A stretch of DNA of 64,000 bases from Pseudonocardia sp. EC080619-01 (GCF_001420995.1 NZ_CP012184.1:1100501-1164500); one strand, 5' to 3'; numbered from the stretch's first letter, positions 43,359 to 52,655 are shown. The notes: a model not told the origin generated them from the letters alone. Translations and numbers: made by a program.

Positions 43359-44816
43359 ATGACCACGTCCGTACCGGCCCGGGACGCTCCGTCCGTCTCC
43401 GTCCCGTCGTTCGCGCGCACACCGGTGGGGCTGATCGCCGCCGTCGTCGGGGTGTACCACCTCGTGCTCGGCGCGCTCGGGCGCGGGCTGTACTTCGACG
43501 AGTCGCTGATGCTCGCGATCGGGCGGCACCACCTGGACTGGGGCTCGGCCGACCAGCCGCCGCTCACGCCCGCCCTCGCCGCGCTGGCCGACGCCGTCGC
43601 CCCCGGGGTGAACGGGGTGCTGCGGCTGGTGCCGTCGCTGGCGACCGCGGCGGCCGTCGTCGTCGCGGCACTGATCGCGCGGGAGCTGGGTGGCGACCGC
43701 CGCGCCCAGACCCTCACCGCACTCGCCCAGGCCACGGGCGTCTGGGTCACGATGACCGGGCACTTCGTCGCGCCGTACGTCCTGGAGCCGGTGCAGTGGC
43801 TGGTGATCGTGTGGCTCCTCGTGCGGTGGATGCGGCTCCGCGACGACCGGCTGCTGCTCGTGCTGGGCCCGGTGCTGGGGCTCGCCGCGCTGACCAAGTT
43901 CCAGGTGATGCTGTTCGCGGTCGTGCTCGTCGTGGCGGTGCTCGTCGCCGGGCCGCGGGACCTGTTGCGCAGGCCGGCCTTCTGGGCCGCCGCCGTGATC
44001 GCGGCGCTGATCGCGACCCCGACGCTGGTGTGGCAGGCCCTCCGCGGATGGCCGCAGCTGGAGATGGGGGCGGTCGTCGCCGGCGAGTCGGTCCTGTTCG
44101 GCGGGCCGGTCCCCAACGCCGTCCTGATGGTGCTGTTCGCCGGCGTGGCCGGGACCGTGCTGCTGGTGGCGGGCGTCCTGGGCACCGTCACCGACCCGCG
44201 GTTGCGCCCCTACCGGTTCCTGACCCTCGCCTTCCTGCTGCTGTGGATCTTCTTCGCCGTCACCGTCGGACGCGCCTACTACCTGGACGGGATCCACGGC
44301 GCGATCGCGGCCGTGGGCGCGGTGTGGTTCCAGCACCGCCGGGAGGCGGGCCACCGGCGGCTGTCCTGGGCCGCCTGGCCGGGCGGGGTACTGGCGGTCC
44401 TGGTGGCGGCGACCACGTTCGGTCTGAGCACCGCCTTCACCGCGCCCGACATCCCGCAGCGGATCACCGACGCCGTCGCGGGCGTGTACGACGCGCTCCC
44501 ACCCGAGCAGCGGGAGCGGACCGTCGTCTACGGGGAGTCCTACATCTACTCGTCCTACGTCGACACCTTCGGCTCGGCGTCCGGGCTGCCGCAGGCCTAC
44601 GGCGGCAACCGCGCCTACGGCTACTTCGCCCCACCACCGGACGACCACGACTCGGTCGTCTTCCTCGGCAAGGACCCGTCCACGCTCGCGCCGACCGGCG
44701 TCGTCCTGCGGCAGGCGGCCGACCTCGGCGACGGGACCCGGGTGTGGGTCGGCGACGGGATGCGGCGGCCGTGGTCCGCGGTGTGGCCCGAGCTGCGCAC
44801 GCTGCAGGTCAGCTGA
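43359..44816 (+). CDS. GT39/ArnT-like membrane glycosyltransferase
   Basis: This 485-residue integral membrane protein starts after GGGGGCTCC. About ten helices are visible. The first periplasmic loop has YFDESLMLAIGRHHLDWGSADQPPLTPALA, the acidic-pair loop of the dolichol/undecaprenyl-phosphate mannosyltransferase (PMT/GT39) superfamily. The C-terminal soluble domain (from about 385) is unlike PMTs with known acceptors. It probably transfers a sugar from a lipid-linked donor to an envelope acceptor that cannot be named. Confidence 0.82.
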   Translation: MTTSVPARDAPSVSVPSFARTPVGLIAAVVGVYHLVLGALGRGLYFDESLMLAIGRHHLDWGSADQPPLTPALAALADAVAPGVNGVLRLVPSLATAAAVVVAALIARELGGDRRAQTLTALAQATGVWVTMTGHFVAPYVLEPVQWLVIVWLLVRWMRLRDDRLLLVLGPVLGLAALTKFQVMLFAVVLVVAVLVAGPRDLLRRPAFWAAAVIAALIATPTLVWQALRGWPQLEMGAVVAGESVLFGGPVPNAVLMVLFAGVAGTVLLVAGVLGTVTDPRLRPYRFLTLAFLLLWIFFAVTVGRAYYLDGIHGAIAAVGAVWFQHRREAGHRRLSWAAWPGGVLAVLVAATTFGLSTAFTAPDIPQRITDAVAGVYDALPPEQRERTVVYGESYIYSSYVDTFGSASGLPQAYGGNRAYGYFAPPPDDHDSVVFLGKDPSTLAPTGVVLRQAADLGDGTRVWVGDGMRRPWSAVWPELRTLQVS

Positions 44817-44853
44817 GCGGCGCACGTCCTGCGGCGGGGGTAGCGTCGGCGCC

Positions 44854-45726
44854 GTGCCCGAGGGAGACACCGTCTACCTGGCCGCGGTGCGGCTGCACGC
44901 CGCGCTGGCCGGCCACGAGCTCCTCCGCGGGGAGCTGCGGCACCCGCGGCTGGTGGAGCACGACCTGGCAGGACTGACCGTCACCGGCGTCGCCCCGGTC
45001 GGGAAACACCTGTTCACCCGGTTCGACGACGGCCGCAGCCTGCACAGCCACTTCCGGATGGACGGCGCGTGGCACCTGTACCGGCCCGGGATGCGCTGGC
45101 GGCGGGTCGCGCACGAGGCCCGTGCGGTGCTGGAGACCCGGGAGCGGGTCGCCGTCGGCTTCGCGCTGCACGACCTCGAGCTCCTGCCGACCGCCGACGA
45201 ACACACCCTCGTCGGGCACCTCGGCCCGGACCTGCTCGACCCGGACTGGGGCGCCGGCCACGAGGCCGAGGCGCTGCGCCGGATGTCCGCGCGCGGGGAC
45301 CACGAGCTCGGTCTGGTGCTGCTGGAGCAGCGGGTGATGGCGGGGCTGGGCAACCTGTACCGCAACGACATCTGTTTCCGGCTCGGGCTGACACCCTGGG
45401 TGCTGGTGCGGGACGTCCCGGACCTGCCGGGCGTGATCGCGCTGTCGCGCACGCTGCTGTCGTCCAACAAGGACAGACCCGAGCAGACGACGACGGGGTC
45501 GCTCGCCGCGGGCGAGGCACACTGGGTCTTCGAGCGGTCGGGCCGGCCCTGCCGGCGCTGCGGGACCCGGATCCGGACCGCCGACCAGGGCGAGCCGCCC
45601 CGGGACCGGGTCACCTATTGGTGCCCACGCTGCCAGCGGGGTCCCGCGCCCGAGCCGGTGCGCCGCAGGACCGGCCCGCGCCGCGGCGCCCCCGGCCGTC
45701 CTCCCCCGGGCGCACGCACCCGCTGA
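44854..45726 (+). CDS. nei: Fpg/Nei-family DNA glycosylase
   Basis: This 290-residue base-excision repair enzyme removes oxidised bases. Catalytic Pro2-Glu3 (MPEGDT) and Lys51 (PVGKHLF) are present. The helix-two-turns-helix region (VMAGLGNLYRNDICF) and a zinc finger CRRCGTRI...WCPRCQRG follow. A basic tail of about 30 residues ends it. GTG 44854 is the start. A TAGCGT at 44841-44846 would start transcription one base before the GTG, so the mRNA may be leaderless. In M. tuberculosis the homologue follows lhr directly. Confidence 0.92.
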   Translation: MPEGDTVYLAAVRLHAALAGHELLRGELRHPRLVEHDLAGLTVTGVAPVGKHLFTRFDDGRSLHSHFRMDGAWHLYRPGMRWRRVAHEARAVLETRERVAVGFALHDLELLPTADEHTLVGHLGPDLLDPDWGAGHEAEALRRMSARGDHELGLVLLEQRVMAGLGNLYRNDICFRLGLTPWVLVRDVPDLPGVIALSRTLLSSNKDRPEQTTTGSLAAGEAHWVFERSGRPCRRCGTRIRTADQGEPPRDRVTYWCPRCQRGPAPEPVRRRTGPRRGAPGRPPPGARTR

Positions 45727-46210
45727 CCCGCCGCGCCCGGACGCGCAGACCGCACCCCGTCGCCGCCCGGCGCGCTCCCGACCTCGGCCGACGCACCCCG
45801 TGCCCGGCCGACACACCCCCCTGACCGGCCGACGCATCCCGTGCCCGGCCCGCGCGACCCCTGACCGGCCTACACACCCCCTGACCGGCCGAGGCACCCC
45901 ACGCGACGGGTGCCACGACCGGCGACGGGGTGCGTCCGGGCGCGCACCCCCGCCCGCGCGGACGCCGGCGCGCCCCTCCCCGGCCGATGCACCCCTGGCC
46001 GGCTGACGCACCTCTGCCCCGCCGACGCACCGCCCGGCCCTCCGACGCACCGCCCGGCCCTCCGACGCACTGCCCGGCCCTCCGACGCACCCCACGCGAC
46101 GGGTGCCACGACCGGCGACGGGGTGCGCCAGGGCCGCCGTCGCGCGGGCGGCGCGGCGGTGGGCGGCGCGGCGGTGGGCGGCGCAGGATCACGGCCGGGG
46201 CCGGACGCGC
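45727..46210. repeat. degenerate 20-bp repeat field with exact 41-bp direct repeats
   Basis: This 484-bp part of the gap between nei and pspA is full of 19-21 bp units related to CGGCCGACGCACCCCGTGCC (from about 45786). Three near-identical copies of a 20-bp variant run in tandem at 46022-46081. One 41-bp stretch occurs twice without change, at 45894-45934 and 46087-46127. A 15-bp GC repeat (GGCGCGGCGGTGGGC) follows near 46155. No credible gene is present. Confidence 0.85.
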
Positions 46211-46243
46211 GGACGCCGCGCCCCGGAGCGGGGCGCGGCGTCC
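46211..46243 (-). terminator. pspA terminator
   Basis: A perfect 14-bp stem (GGACGCCGCGCCCC and complement) has a GGAGC loop. It lies about 20 nt beyond the pspA stop. Confidence 0.7.
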
Positions 46244-46263
46244 GTGTGCGGTGGAGCGGCGGC

Positions 46264-47115
46264 TCAGGCGGTGCCGGGCTGCTGCTGGTTCTGCTGGGTG
46301 TTCTGCTGCGCCGGCGCGGGGTTCGACGGCAGCTGCTGGGTGCTCTGCTCGCCCTGCCCGACCTGAGGCGCCTGCTGCCCGCCGGCGATCGGGGTCCCGG
46401 ACATCGAGGCCCGGATCTGGTCCAGCCGCGACGCACCGGCCATGTCGGTGGTCGACTGCTGGACCTCGAGCATCCGGCCCTGCACCGAGTTCTGCGCGAG
46501 CTCCGCCGAGCCGAGGGCGTTGGCGTACCGCTTCTCGATCTTGTCGCGGACCTCGTCGAGCGACGGGGCGTTGCGCGGCGCGGACAGCTCGCTCATCTGC
46601 TGGAGCGAGCTCGCGGCCTGCTCCTGCATCTTCGCCTGCTCGAGCTGGCTGAGCAGCTTGGTGCGCTCGGCGATCTTCTGCTGCAGGACCATCGAGTTGC
46701 GCTCGACGGCCTGCTTGGCCTGCTCGGCCGCACCGATCGACTGGTCGTGCAGCGTCTTGAGATCCTCGACGCCCTGCTCCGCCGTCACCAGCTGGGTGGC
46801 GAACGTCTGGGCGGACTGCTCGTACTGCTGGGCCTTCTGCTCGTCGCCCTGGGCGCGGGCCTGGTCGGCGAGGACCAGAGCCTGCTTGGCCGACGACTGC
46901 AGCTTCTCGATCTCCCCGAGCTGACGGTTCAGCTTCATCTCCAGCTGCCGCTGGTTGCCGATGACCGCCGCCGCCTGCTGGGACAGCTGCTGGTGCTGCC
47001 GCTGGGCGTCCTCGATGGCCTGCTGGATCTGCACCTTCGGGTCCGCGTGCTCGTCGACCTTCGACGAGAACAGGGCCATCAGGTAGCTCCAGGCCTTGGT
47101 GAATCCGTTGGCCAT
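46264..47115 (-). CDS. pspA: PspA/IM30 envelope-stress protein
   Basis: This 283-residue protein is nearly all coiled coil (about 5-225), as in PspA/Vipp1, which assembles on membranes to keep them intact. It begins [38 protein letters not shown]. The C-terminal 55 residues are Gln/Pro-rich and disordered. ATG 47115 follows GGAGAG; longer frames lack a ribosome binding site. It is the counterpart of Rv2744c and lies 195 bp after clgR on the same strand, as in mycobacteria, where ClgR activates pspA. Confidence 0.93.
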   Translation of the reverse strand: MANGFTKAWSYLMALFSSKVDEHADPKVQIQQAIEDAQRQHQQLSQQAAAVIGNQRQLEMKLNRQLGEIEKLQSSAKQALVLADQARAQGDEQKAQQYEQSAQTFATQLVTAEQGVEDLKTLHDQSIGAAEQAKQAVERNSMVLQQKIAERTKLLSQLEQAKMQEQAASSLQQMSELSAPRNAPSLDEVRDKIEKRYANALGSAELAQNSVQGRMLEVQQSTTDMAGASRLDQIRASMSGTPIAGGQQAPQVGQGEQSTQQLPSNPAPAQQNTQQNQQQPGTA

Positions 47116-47310
47116 CTCTCCGCCTACCTCCGCTGGGGCTCGCTCACGACCGTGCCCGCGTATCGGCGGGCGCACCGGGACGGGCCGACCCCGCGTTCCC
47201 CCCGCGGTCGGCGCCGGCACTCCGGCCCTCTCCATCCTGGCACCGCTGCCAGTACGCGCGCACCCTACCGTGACGAGCCGGGCGGGGATCCGAGCATCTC
47301 CGAAAGTCGA

Positions 47311-47664
47311 TCAGGCGGCGGAGGCGACCGGGCCGCCGGCCGACGCGGGCGCCACCACCGGCGTGCCGGGACGGCCGGCCAGGCGCAGCTCGGCGTGCCG
47401 CTGGCCGATCGGGACCAGGACGTCGTCGCGGCGCAGCTCGCCGGCCATCTCCACGGCGACCGAGGTCAGCAGGTCCGGGACGGAGATGCCGAGTGCCTCG
47501 CAGATCGCGGCGAGCAGCTCGCTGGAGGGTTCCTTGCGGCCGCGCTCGACCTCGGACAGGTACCCGAGGCTGACCCGCGCGGCCCGCGAGATGTCGCGCA
47601 GCGTGCGCCGGCGCTCGGTGCGCGCCTGGCGCAGGCCGCTGCCGATCGCTTCCCGCAGCAGCAT
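47311..47664 (-). CDS. clgR: ClgR-type XRE transcriptional activator
   Basis: This 117-residue regulator has an XRE-type HTH (about 5-65; [50 protein letters not shown]). The C-terminal tail is Ala/Pro-rich and ends VASAA. In actinobacteria ClgR activates clp protease and pspA genes and is itself degraded by Clp; the Ala-Ala end suits this. ATG 47664 follows GAGGAGG. A sequence matching the ClgR box lies upstream, so autoregulation is likely. Confidence 0.93.
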   Translation of the reverse strand: MLLREAIGSGLRQARTERRRTLRDISRAARVSLGYLSEVERGRKEPSSELLAAICEALGISVPDLLTSVAVEMAGELRRDDVLVPIGQRHAELRLAGRPGTPVVAPASAGGPVASAA

Positions 47665-47770
47665 GTGCCCTCCTCGACTCGTCCCACCGGGGTGGGGTGG
47701 CACCGTGCCCCGGTGTGAATCACCGTACCGACTCGCAGACCGGATCGGCGGGACCGATCGTGCGCGCCCC

Positions 47771-47788
47771 TGTCCGCCCACGGCGAAC
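47771..47788. promoter_or_regulatory. ClgR box upstream of clgR
   Basis: TGTCCGCCCACGGCGAAC fits the corynebacterial ClgR consensus WNNWCGCYNANRGCGWWS except for one base in the outer left flank. It lies 107 bp upstream of the clgR start. Confidence 0.6.
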
Positions 47789-47826
47789 ACCTCAACGCCC
47801 GCGGGCGGCGGTTCAGTCCCCGCAGG

Positions 47827-48438
47827 TCAGGCGGGCTGGGCCCGGGCGGCCTTGACGACGTAGTCGACGCCGGTCACGACGGTCAGCACCAGCGCGACGG
47901 CCATGACCACCCACTGCACGACCAGCACCGCGGCCACGGCCCCCGGGAGCAGCAGCGGCAGCGGGAGCAGGAACAGCCCGATGGCGACGGTCTGGGCGAC
48001 CGTCTTCGCCTTCCCGCCGCGGCTGGCCGGGATGACCCCGCGCCGGATCACCGCGAACCGCAGCACCGTGATGCCGAGCTCCCGGCCGAGGATCACGATC
48101 GTCACCCACCACGGGACGACGGCCAGCATCGACAACCCGATCAGCGCCGCCCCGGTGAGTGCCTTGTCGGCGATCGGGTCGGCGAGCGCCCCGAACCAGG
48201 TGACGAGGCCCCGGCTGCGGGCGAGCTGCCCGTCGAGCCGGTCGGTCAACGCCGCGACCACGAACACGGCGAACGCGATCAGCCGCCAGACGGTGTCCTC
48301 GCCGCCCCCGGTGAACAACGCCGCGACGAACACCGGGACGAGGACCAGCCGCAGGCAGGTCAGCGCGTTCGCGATGTTCAGCAGCGGCGCCTGCCCGCCG
48401 ACCGGCACGGTGCCGCCGGCGGGCTGCGACGAGCTCAT
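47827..48438 (-). CDS. pgsA: CDP-alcohol phosphatidyltransferase (phosphatidylglycerophosphate synthase)
   Basis: This 203-residue membrane enzyme joins CDP-diacylglycerol to glycerol 3-phosphate. The family motif is complete: Asp66, Asp69, Gly70, Ala73-Arg74, Gly83, Asp87, Asp91 (DRLDGQLAR...GALADPIAD). Five to six helices follow the motif. The ATG overlaps the rimO stop (ATGA), so the two are coupled. Rv2746c (pgsA3) is the positional counterpart. Confidence 0.93.
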   Translation of the reverse strand: MSSSQPAGGTVPVGGQAPLLNIANALTCLRLVLVPVFVAALFTGGGEDTVWRLIAFAVFVVAALTDRLDGQLARSRGLVTWFGALADPIADKALTGAALIGLSMLAVVPWWVTIVILGRELGITVLRFAVIRRGVIPASRGGKAKTVAQTVAIGLFLLPLPLLLPGAVAAVLVVQWVVMAVALVLTVVTGVDYVVKAARAQPA

Positions 48439-49940
48439 CCGGCCGCCACCGCGGGCACGGGGTCGTCGATCCCGGCGCGCGGCAGCAGCTCGCAGGCCTC
48501 CACGAGCAGGTCGACACCCTCGGTGTCGAGCACCCGGCAGCGGACGAGGTCACCCGGGCGCAGCGACGACGGGTCCGGGCCGTCGTCGGCCGCGGCGACG
48601 ACGTAGGACTCGCCGTCGGCGTCCGGGCCCTGGTGGGCGGCGCGGCCGGCGCAGTCGTCCTCGTCGTCGGCATCGGTCCGCTCGACCAGGACGACGACCT
48701 CGGTGCCGATCCGCTCCTCGGCCCGCTGCTCCATGAGCTCGTCGGCCAGCGCCGAGATCCGCGCGACGCGGGCCTGCACCTCGGCCGGGTCGACCTTGCC
48801 GTCGTAACCCTCGGCCTCGGTGCCGTCCTCGTCGGAGTACCCGAACACGCCGACGGCGTCGAGCCGGGCCCCGGTCAGGAACGCCTCGAGCTCGGCGAGG
48901 TCCTCCTCAGTCTCGCCGGGGAACCCGACGATCACGTTGGACCGGATCCCGGCCTCCGGCGCGAGCTCGCGGATCCGCGTGCACAGGTCCAGGAAGTCGG
49001 TGCGCGAGCCGAAGCGGCGCATCCGGCGCAGCACGGTCGCCGACGCGTGCTGGAACGACAGGTCGAAGTAGGGCGCGATCCCCGGCGTCGTCGCGATCGC
49101 GGCGAGCAGGTCCGGGCGCAGCTCGGCGGGCTGCAGGTACGACACGCGCACCCGCTCGACACCGGGGGTGGAGCCGAGGCGCGGCAGCAGGTCGACCAGC
49201 GCGCGGGTGCCGCCCGGCAGGTCCTTGCCGTACGACGTCGAGTTCTCGCTGACCAGTACCAGCTCCCGCACACCCTGCGACGCCAGCCAGGCCGCCTCGC
49301 CGAGGACGTCGGCAGGCGGGCGGGACACGAAGCTGCCGCGGAAGGACGGGATCGCGCAGAACGCGCACCGGCGGTCGCAGCCCGAGGCGAGCTTCAGCGA
49401 CGCGACCGGTCCGCCGGCGAGCCGGGTGCGGGCGATGCCCGCGAGGTCGGGAACCCAGTCGTGCCCCGGCACCGACACGTCGGCGGTGGCGGCGGGCCGC
49501 TCCACCGGCGAGATCGGCAGCAGGGTGCGGCGGTCCACCGGCACGTGCGGGGCGGGGGCGTGGCCGCCGAGGACGTCGCCGAGCCGCTCGGCGAGCTCCG
49601 GGTAGGCGTCGAAGCCGAGCACGGCGTCGGCCTCCGGCAGGTCGGCGGCCAGCTCGGCGCCGTACCGCTCGGCCAAACAGCCGACCGCGACGACCTTCGC
49701 ACCGGCCGGGCGGGCCACGTCCGAGGCGGCCAGCACGGTGTCGATCGAGTCCTTCTTGGCCTGCTCGACGAAGCCGCAGGTGTTGACGAGGATGACGTCG
49801 GGCGAGCCGCCCTCGGCGTCGACCAGCTCCCAGCCGGAGCCGGTCAGGCGGCCGGCGAGCTCCTCGGAGTCGACCTCGTTCCGCGCGCAGCCCAGGGTCA
49901 GCAGGGCGGCGCGCCGGGGCGCGTTCTCGGGGGAAGCCAC
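48435..49940 (-). CDS. rimO: ribosomal protein S12 methylthiotransferase
   Basis: RimO methylthiolates an aspartate of S12. The 501-residue product has auxiliary-cluster cysteines Cys18 ([12 protein letters not shown]), Cys55 and Cys88, and radical SAM motif CDRRCAFC (Cys188, Cys192, Cys195). GLCARN-type start and the [15 protein letters not shown] end region ([16 protein letters not shown]) separate it from MiaB. A TRAM domain follows, with an acidic insert ([10 protein letters not shown]). GTG 49940 has GGAGG close upstream. Confidence 0.95.
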   Translation of the reverse strand: MASPENAPRRAALLTLGCARNEVDSEELAGRLTGSGWELVDAEGGSPDVILVNTCGFVEQAKKDSIDTVLAASDVARPAGAKVVAVGCLAERYGAELAADLPEADAVLGFDAYPELAERLGDVLGGHAPAPHVPVDRRTLLPISPVERPAATADVSVPGHDWVPDLAGIARTRLAGGPVASLKLASGCDRRCAFCAIPSFRGSFVSRPPADVLGEAAWLASQGVRELVLVSENSTSYGKDLPGGTRALVDLLPRLGSTPGVERVRVSYLQPAELRPDLLAAIATTPGIAPYFDLSFQHASATVLRRMRRFGSRTDFLDLCTRIRELAPEAGIRSNVIVGFPGETEEDLAELEAFLTGARLDAVGVFGYSDEDGTEAEGYDGKVDPAEVQARVARISALADELMEQRAEERIGTEVVVLVERTDADDEDDCAGRAAHQGPDADGESYVVAAADDGPDPSSLRPGDLVRCRVLDTEGVDLLVEACELLPRAGIDDPVPAVAAG

Positions 49941-50000
49941 GGCCTCCAGGATAGACGGCGGCCCGGCCGGCCCACGCGGTGCGGTCTAGGCTCGGCGTCC

Positions 50001-50510
50001 GTGGCCGATCCCGACCCCGACGTGCACGTCCGCCGCGCCCGCACCCCCGACGTCCGCACGATCCGCGAGCTGGTGGACCAGTACGCCGGGAAGGTGCTGC
50101 TCGCGAAGGAGACGGTGACCCTCTACGAGGCCGTCCCCGAGTTCCTGGTCGCCGAGCTCGACGGCCGCGTCGTCGGTTGCGGTGCGCTGCACGTGCTCTG
50201 GGAGGACCTCGGTGAGATCCGGACGGTCGCGGTCTCCCCGTCGGTTCTGGGGCGCGGCGTCGGGCACCGGATCGTCGACGCGCTGATCGCCGGCGCCCGC
50301 GACCTCGGCCTGAAGCGGCTGTTCGTGCTGACCTTCGAGAAGCAGTTCTTCGCCCGTCACGGGTTCGCCGAGATCGACGGGACGCCCGTGTCGGCCGAGG
50401 TGTTCGCCGCGATGCTGCGCTCCTACGACACCGGCGTCGCCGAGTTCCTGGATCTCGCGCACGTCAAGCCGAACACACTGGGCAACGTCCGGATGTTGCT
50501 GACACTCTGA
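50001..50510 (+). CDS. ArgA-like N-acetyltransferase (Rv2747 type)
   Basis: This 169-residue GNAT protein has the acetyl-CoA loop VSPSVLGRGVGHRIVDALI (motif A) and FFARHGFAEID (motif B). It matches the short stand-alone glutamate N-acetyltransferase family of actinobacteria (Rv2747), which starts arginine synthesis. The GTG at 50001 is the likely start; the ribosome binding site is weak. The gene is divergent from rimO and is followed 4 bp later by an AraC-type gene. Confidence 0.88.
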   Translation: MADPDPDVHVRRARTPDVRTIRELVDQYAGKVLLAKETVTLYEAVPEFLVAELDGRVVGCGALHVLWEDLGEIRTVAVSPSVLGRGVGHRIVDALIAGARDLGLKRLFVLTFEKQFFARHGFAEIDGTPVSAEVFAAMLRSYDTGVAEFLDLAHVKPNTLGNVRMLLTL

Positions 50511-50514
50511 CCCC

Positions 50515-51339
50515 ATGGCCGGACACGGGGCCGCACACGACGCCGTCGGGGCGTGGCGGTGGCGCACCTCCGTCGCGCTCCGCCCGCTGGTGCGCGAGAT
50601 CTGGGCGTGGCGGTCGCCTACCGGGCCGGCGGGCACCCACCAGGGGGTGTCGAGCGGGCACCTGACGGTGATCCTCTGCCTGGAGGGTGCGGTCGAACTG
50701 CTGCGCAAACCCGACCCGGGACGGGGAGCGGGACGCTTCGCGGCGTCCGCGGCCGGGCTGCACGCCGCCCCCGCCGTCATCGCGACCGGGGAGCTGCAGG
50801 CCGGCCTGCAGCTCGCCCTGACCTGGCGGGGCGCCCGGGCGCTGCTGGGGCTGCCCGCGTCCGAGCTGGCGTCCGACGTCGTCGACCTGGGGCTTCTCCT
50901 GCCGGACACCGGCACGCTGCTGGACCGGTTGCACGCCACGCCGTCGTGGGCGGGCCGGTGCGCCCTCCTCGACGCCGAGCTGTGCCGGATCGCCGCACGG
51001 CGCACGGGCCCGGCCGGTCCACCGCCGGAGATCGGGCGTGCCTGGGACCTGCTGGTCCGTTCCGGGGGCACGGTGCGGGTCGCGGATCTCGCCGACGACG
51101 TCGGCTGGTCGGCCCGGCACCTCGGCGAGCGGCTCCGCCGAGAGACCGGGCTCGGCACCAAGACGGCGGCGCGGGTGATCCGGTTCGAGCGGGCCTGCGC
51201 GCTGCTGCGCTCGCGTACCGCTCCTGCACTCGTCGACGTGGCCACGACCTGCGGCTACGTCGACCAGCAACACCTCGCCCGGGACTTCCGCGAGCTCGCC
51301 GGGACGACCGCGCGGGGCTGGCTGGCCGAGCGGCCCTGA
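50515..51339 (+). CDS. AraC-family regulator
   Basis: This 274-residue protein has an N-terminal ligand domain of the kind with DUF6597-like features (RPLVREIWAWRSP, LTVILCLEGAVEL). A C-terminal double HTH follows (about 180-270; VADLADDVGWSARHLGERLRRETGLGTKTAARVIRFERA and VDVATTCGYVDQQHLARDFRELAGTTARGWL). It starts 4 bp after the acetyltransferase gene. Target genes are unknown. Confidence 0.88.
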   Translation: MAGHGAAHDAVGAWRWRTSVALRPLVREIWAWRSPTGPAGTHQGVSSGHLTVILCLEGAVELLRKPDPGRGAGRFAASAAGLHAAPAVIATGELQAGLQLALTWRGARALLGLPASELASDVVDLGLLLPDTGTLLDRLHATPSWAGRCALLDAELCRIAARRTGPAGPPPEIGRAWDLLVRSGGTVRVADLADDVGWSARHLGERLRRETGLGTKTAARVIRFERACALLRSRTAPALVDVATTCGYVDQQHLARDFRELAGTTARGWLAERP

Positions 51340-51351
51340 CCCGGGCCCGGC

Positions 51352-51792
51352 TCAGCCGGCGATCGCGCGGACCGCGGCGACGACCCCCCACACCAGGGCG
51401 GCGACGATCAGGACGACCAGCGACAGCACCAGCAGCACCGGTGCCAGGACCAGTACGACGCCGATGAGCACCTTCGCCGCGGTGCCGAGTGCGGCGAAAC
51501 CACCCTTGATCGCGCCCCAGAGCACGTTGCGCCCCTCCGCGTAGGCGCGCCCGGCACCCACCGCCGCGCCGACGCCGGGACCGCCCTCGCTCGCGATCCG
51601 CTCCAGCCCGGCGGCCAGGTCGTCGACCTTCTCCAGGGCCGCCTGGGCGAGCCGGTCCACGATCGCGGCGAGCAGCCGCTCGCCCGCCACGCGCAGTGTC
51701 GTGGCCAGGTCCGGAGGCGGGCCCGTCCGCGGGACCGCCGTGCCGGTCGGGACGGAGCGCAGCGCCGGGCGTCCGACCGCCGGCGCCGTCAC
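51352..51792 (-). CDS. small membrane protein with amphipathic N-terminal half
   Basis: This 146-residue product starts at GTG 51792. It has a Pro/Ala-rich start, a helical middle (LATTLRVAGERLLAAIVDRLAQAALEKVDDLAAGLERI) and two adjacent C-terminal hydrophobic stretches (AALGTAAKVLIGVVLVLAPVLLVLSLVVLIVAALVWGVVA). GTG overlaps the stop of a 20-codon upstream frame by 4 nt. It is divergent from a PadR-like gene, a pairing common for PadR targets. No function is recognised. Confidence 0.6.
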   Translation of the reverse strand: MTAPAVGRPALRSVPTGTAVPRTGPPPDLATTLRVAGERLLAAIVDRLAQAALEKVDDLAAGLERIASEGGPGVGAAVGAGRAYAEGRNVLWGAIKGGFAALGTAAKVLIGVVLVLAPVLLVLSLVVLIVAALVWGVVAAVRAIAG

Positions 51793-51851
51793 CGGCGCAT
51801 CCCGGGCCGGGTCCCGGTGGGGGCATCCCCCGTGCGGGTGTCGGTGGGCAT
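51789..51851 (-). CDS. 20-codon upstream frame or displaced N-terminus
   Basis: ATG 51851 has a strong GGAAGGGG site and encodes MPTDTRTGDAPTGTRPGMRR before TGA at 51789. Its stop overlaps the GTG of the next gene (GTGA). It is either a leader that couples translation, or the true N-terminus of that protein separated by a one-base indel. The Thr/Pro/Arg-rich style of both segments fits either view. Confidence 0.45.
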   Translation of the reverse strand: MPTDTRTGDAPTGTRPGMRR

Positions 51852-52027
51852 CGCCGCCCCTTCCGCCGTACGTCGTCGTGGGCCGTGATCGAGCGTAGGT
51901 CGCCACGCCGCGCACCGGGGCCTCCGTCCGGCCGCACCGCATCGGCAATCGGGTGGAGCGAGGGTGCCGATCGTGCGGAGCCGGACGTACCGTCCGGCGA
52001 CGAGCGCCCCCGGTGGGAGGAGTCCCG

Positions 52028-52333
52028 ATGCGCGTCCGCGACCGAGCCACGCTCGACCTGGTGATCCTTTCCGCGGTGCAGGCCGAGCCGGGCGACGGCA
52101 CGGCGATCGCCCGGCTGGTGCGCGACCGCACCGGCGGCGTCGTCGACCTCTCCCCCGGCACCCTGCACAGCACGCTGCACCGGATGCGCCGCAACCGGCT
52201 GGTGGCCAGGGCCCCGGGGTCGACCCGCTACCGCCTGACCGCGTCCGGCGCGCGGGTGCTGCGCGGACGCCGGCGCGAGTTCGAGCGCGGAGTGCGCGCG
52301 GTCCGGGCCGTGCTGCCCGCCGACGGGGACTGA
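52028..52333 (+). CDS. PadR-like winged-helix regulator
   Basis: This 101-residue protein has the PadR N-terminal fold: LDLVILSAVQAEPGDGTAIARLVRDRTGGVVDLSPGTLHSTLHRMRRNRLVARAPGSTRYRLTASGARVLR. A short helical C-terminus serves dimerisation. ATG 52028 follows GGGAGGAG. It is divergent from the small membrane protein gene, which it may repress (inference). Confidence 0.85.
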   Translation: MRVRDRATLDLVILSAVQAEPGDGTAIARLVRDRTGGVVDLSPGTLHSTLHRMRRNRLVARAPGSTRYRLTASGARVLRGRRREFERGVRAVRAVLPADGD

Positions 52334-52655
52334 CCACCGGCCCCGCCGCCTCCCGCCTCCTGCACGACGGCGAGTGCCCCCACCACCCGGTGGCGCGCCG
52401 GTCCACCTGGTCGACGACGACCCCGCCGGCCAGCTCGCGCGCATCCGGACCCACCCTCACCCCTCGACGCAACCGCACAGGTTTCGGGCGTTCGCACGGG
52501 TTATGCCCTGTGCGGGGGCCCCTGAGCCTGTGCGGCGGGGCCGGACCCTGTGCGGCTGCGGTGCCCCCCGGGGGGCGTCGCGGCGGGCGCGCGGATCGTG
52601 CGCAGACGGTGGAGCGCCGGGAACCGGCGCGGGGGCCGGGGCGATACTCGGCGCC
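52334..52655. other. intergenic region with 20-bp-spaced CCTGTGCGG motifs
   Basis: CCTGTGCGG occurs at 52507-52515, 52527-52535 and 52547-52555, exactly 20 bp apart, and its inverse CCGCACAGG at 52473-52481. The rest of these 322 bp shows no gene. The motifs lie 100-180 bp upstream of trmL. Confidence 0.6.

Noticed and set aside
45780..46170. Possible CRISPR array
   Set aside because: The 20-bp units are contiguous and degenerate with no unique spacers, and no cas genes are nearby.
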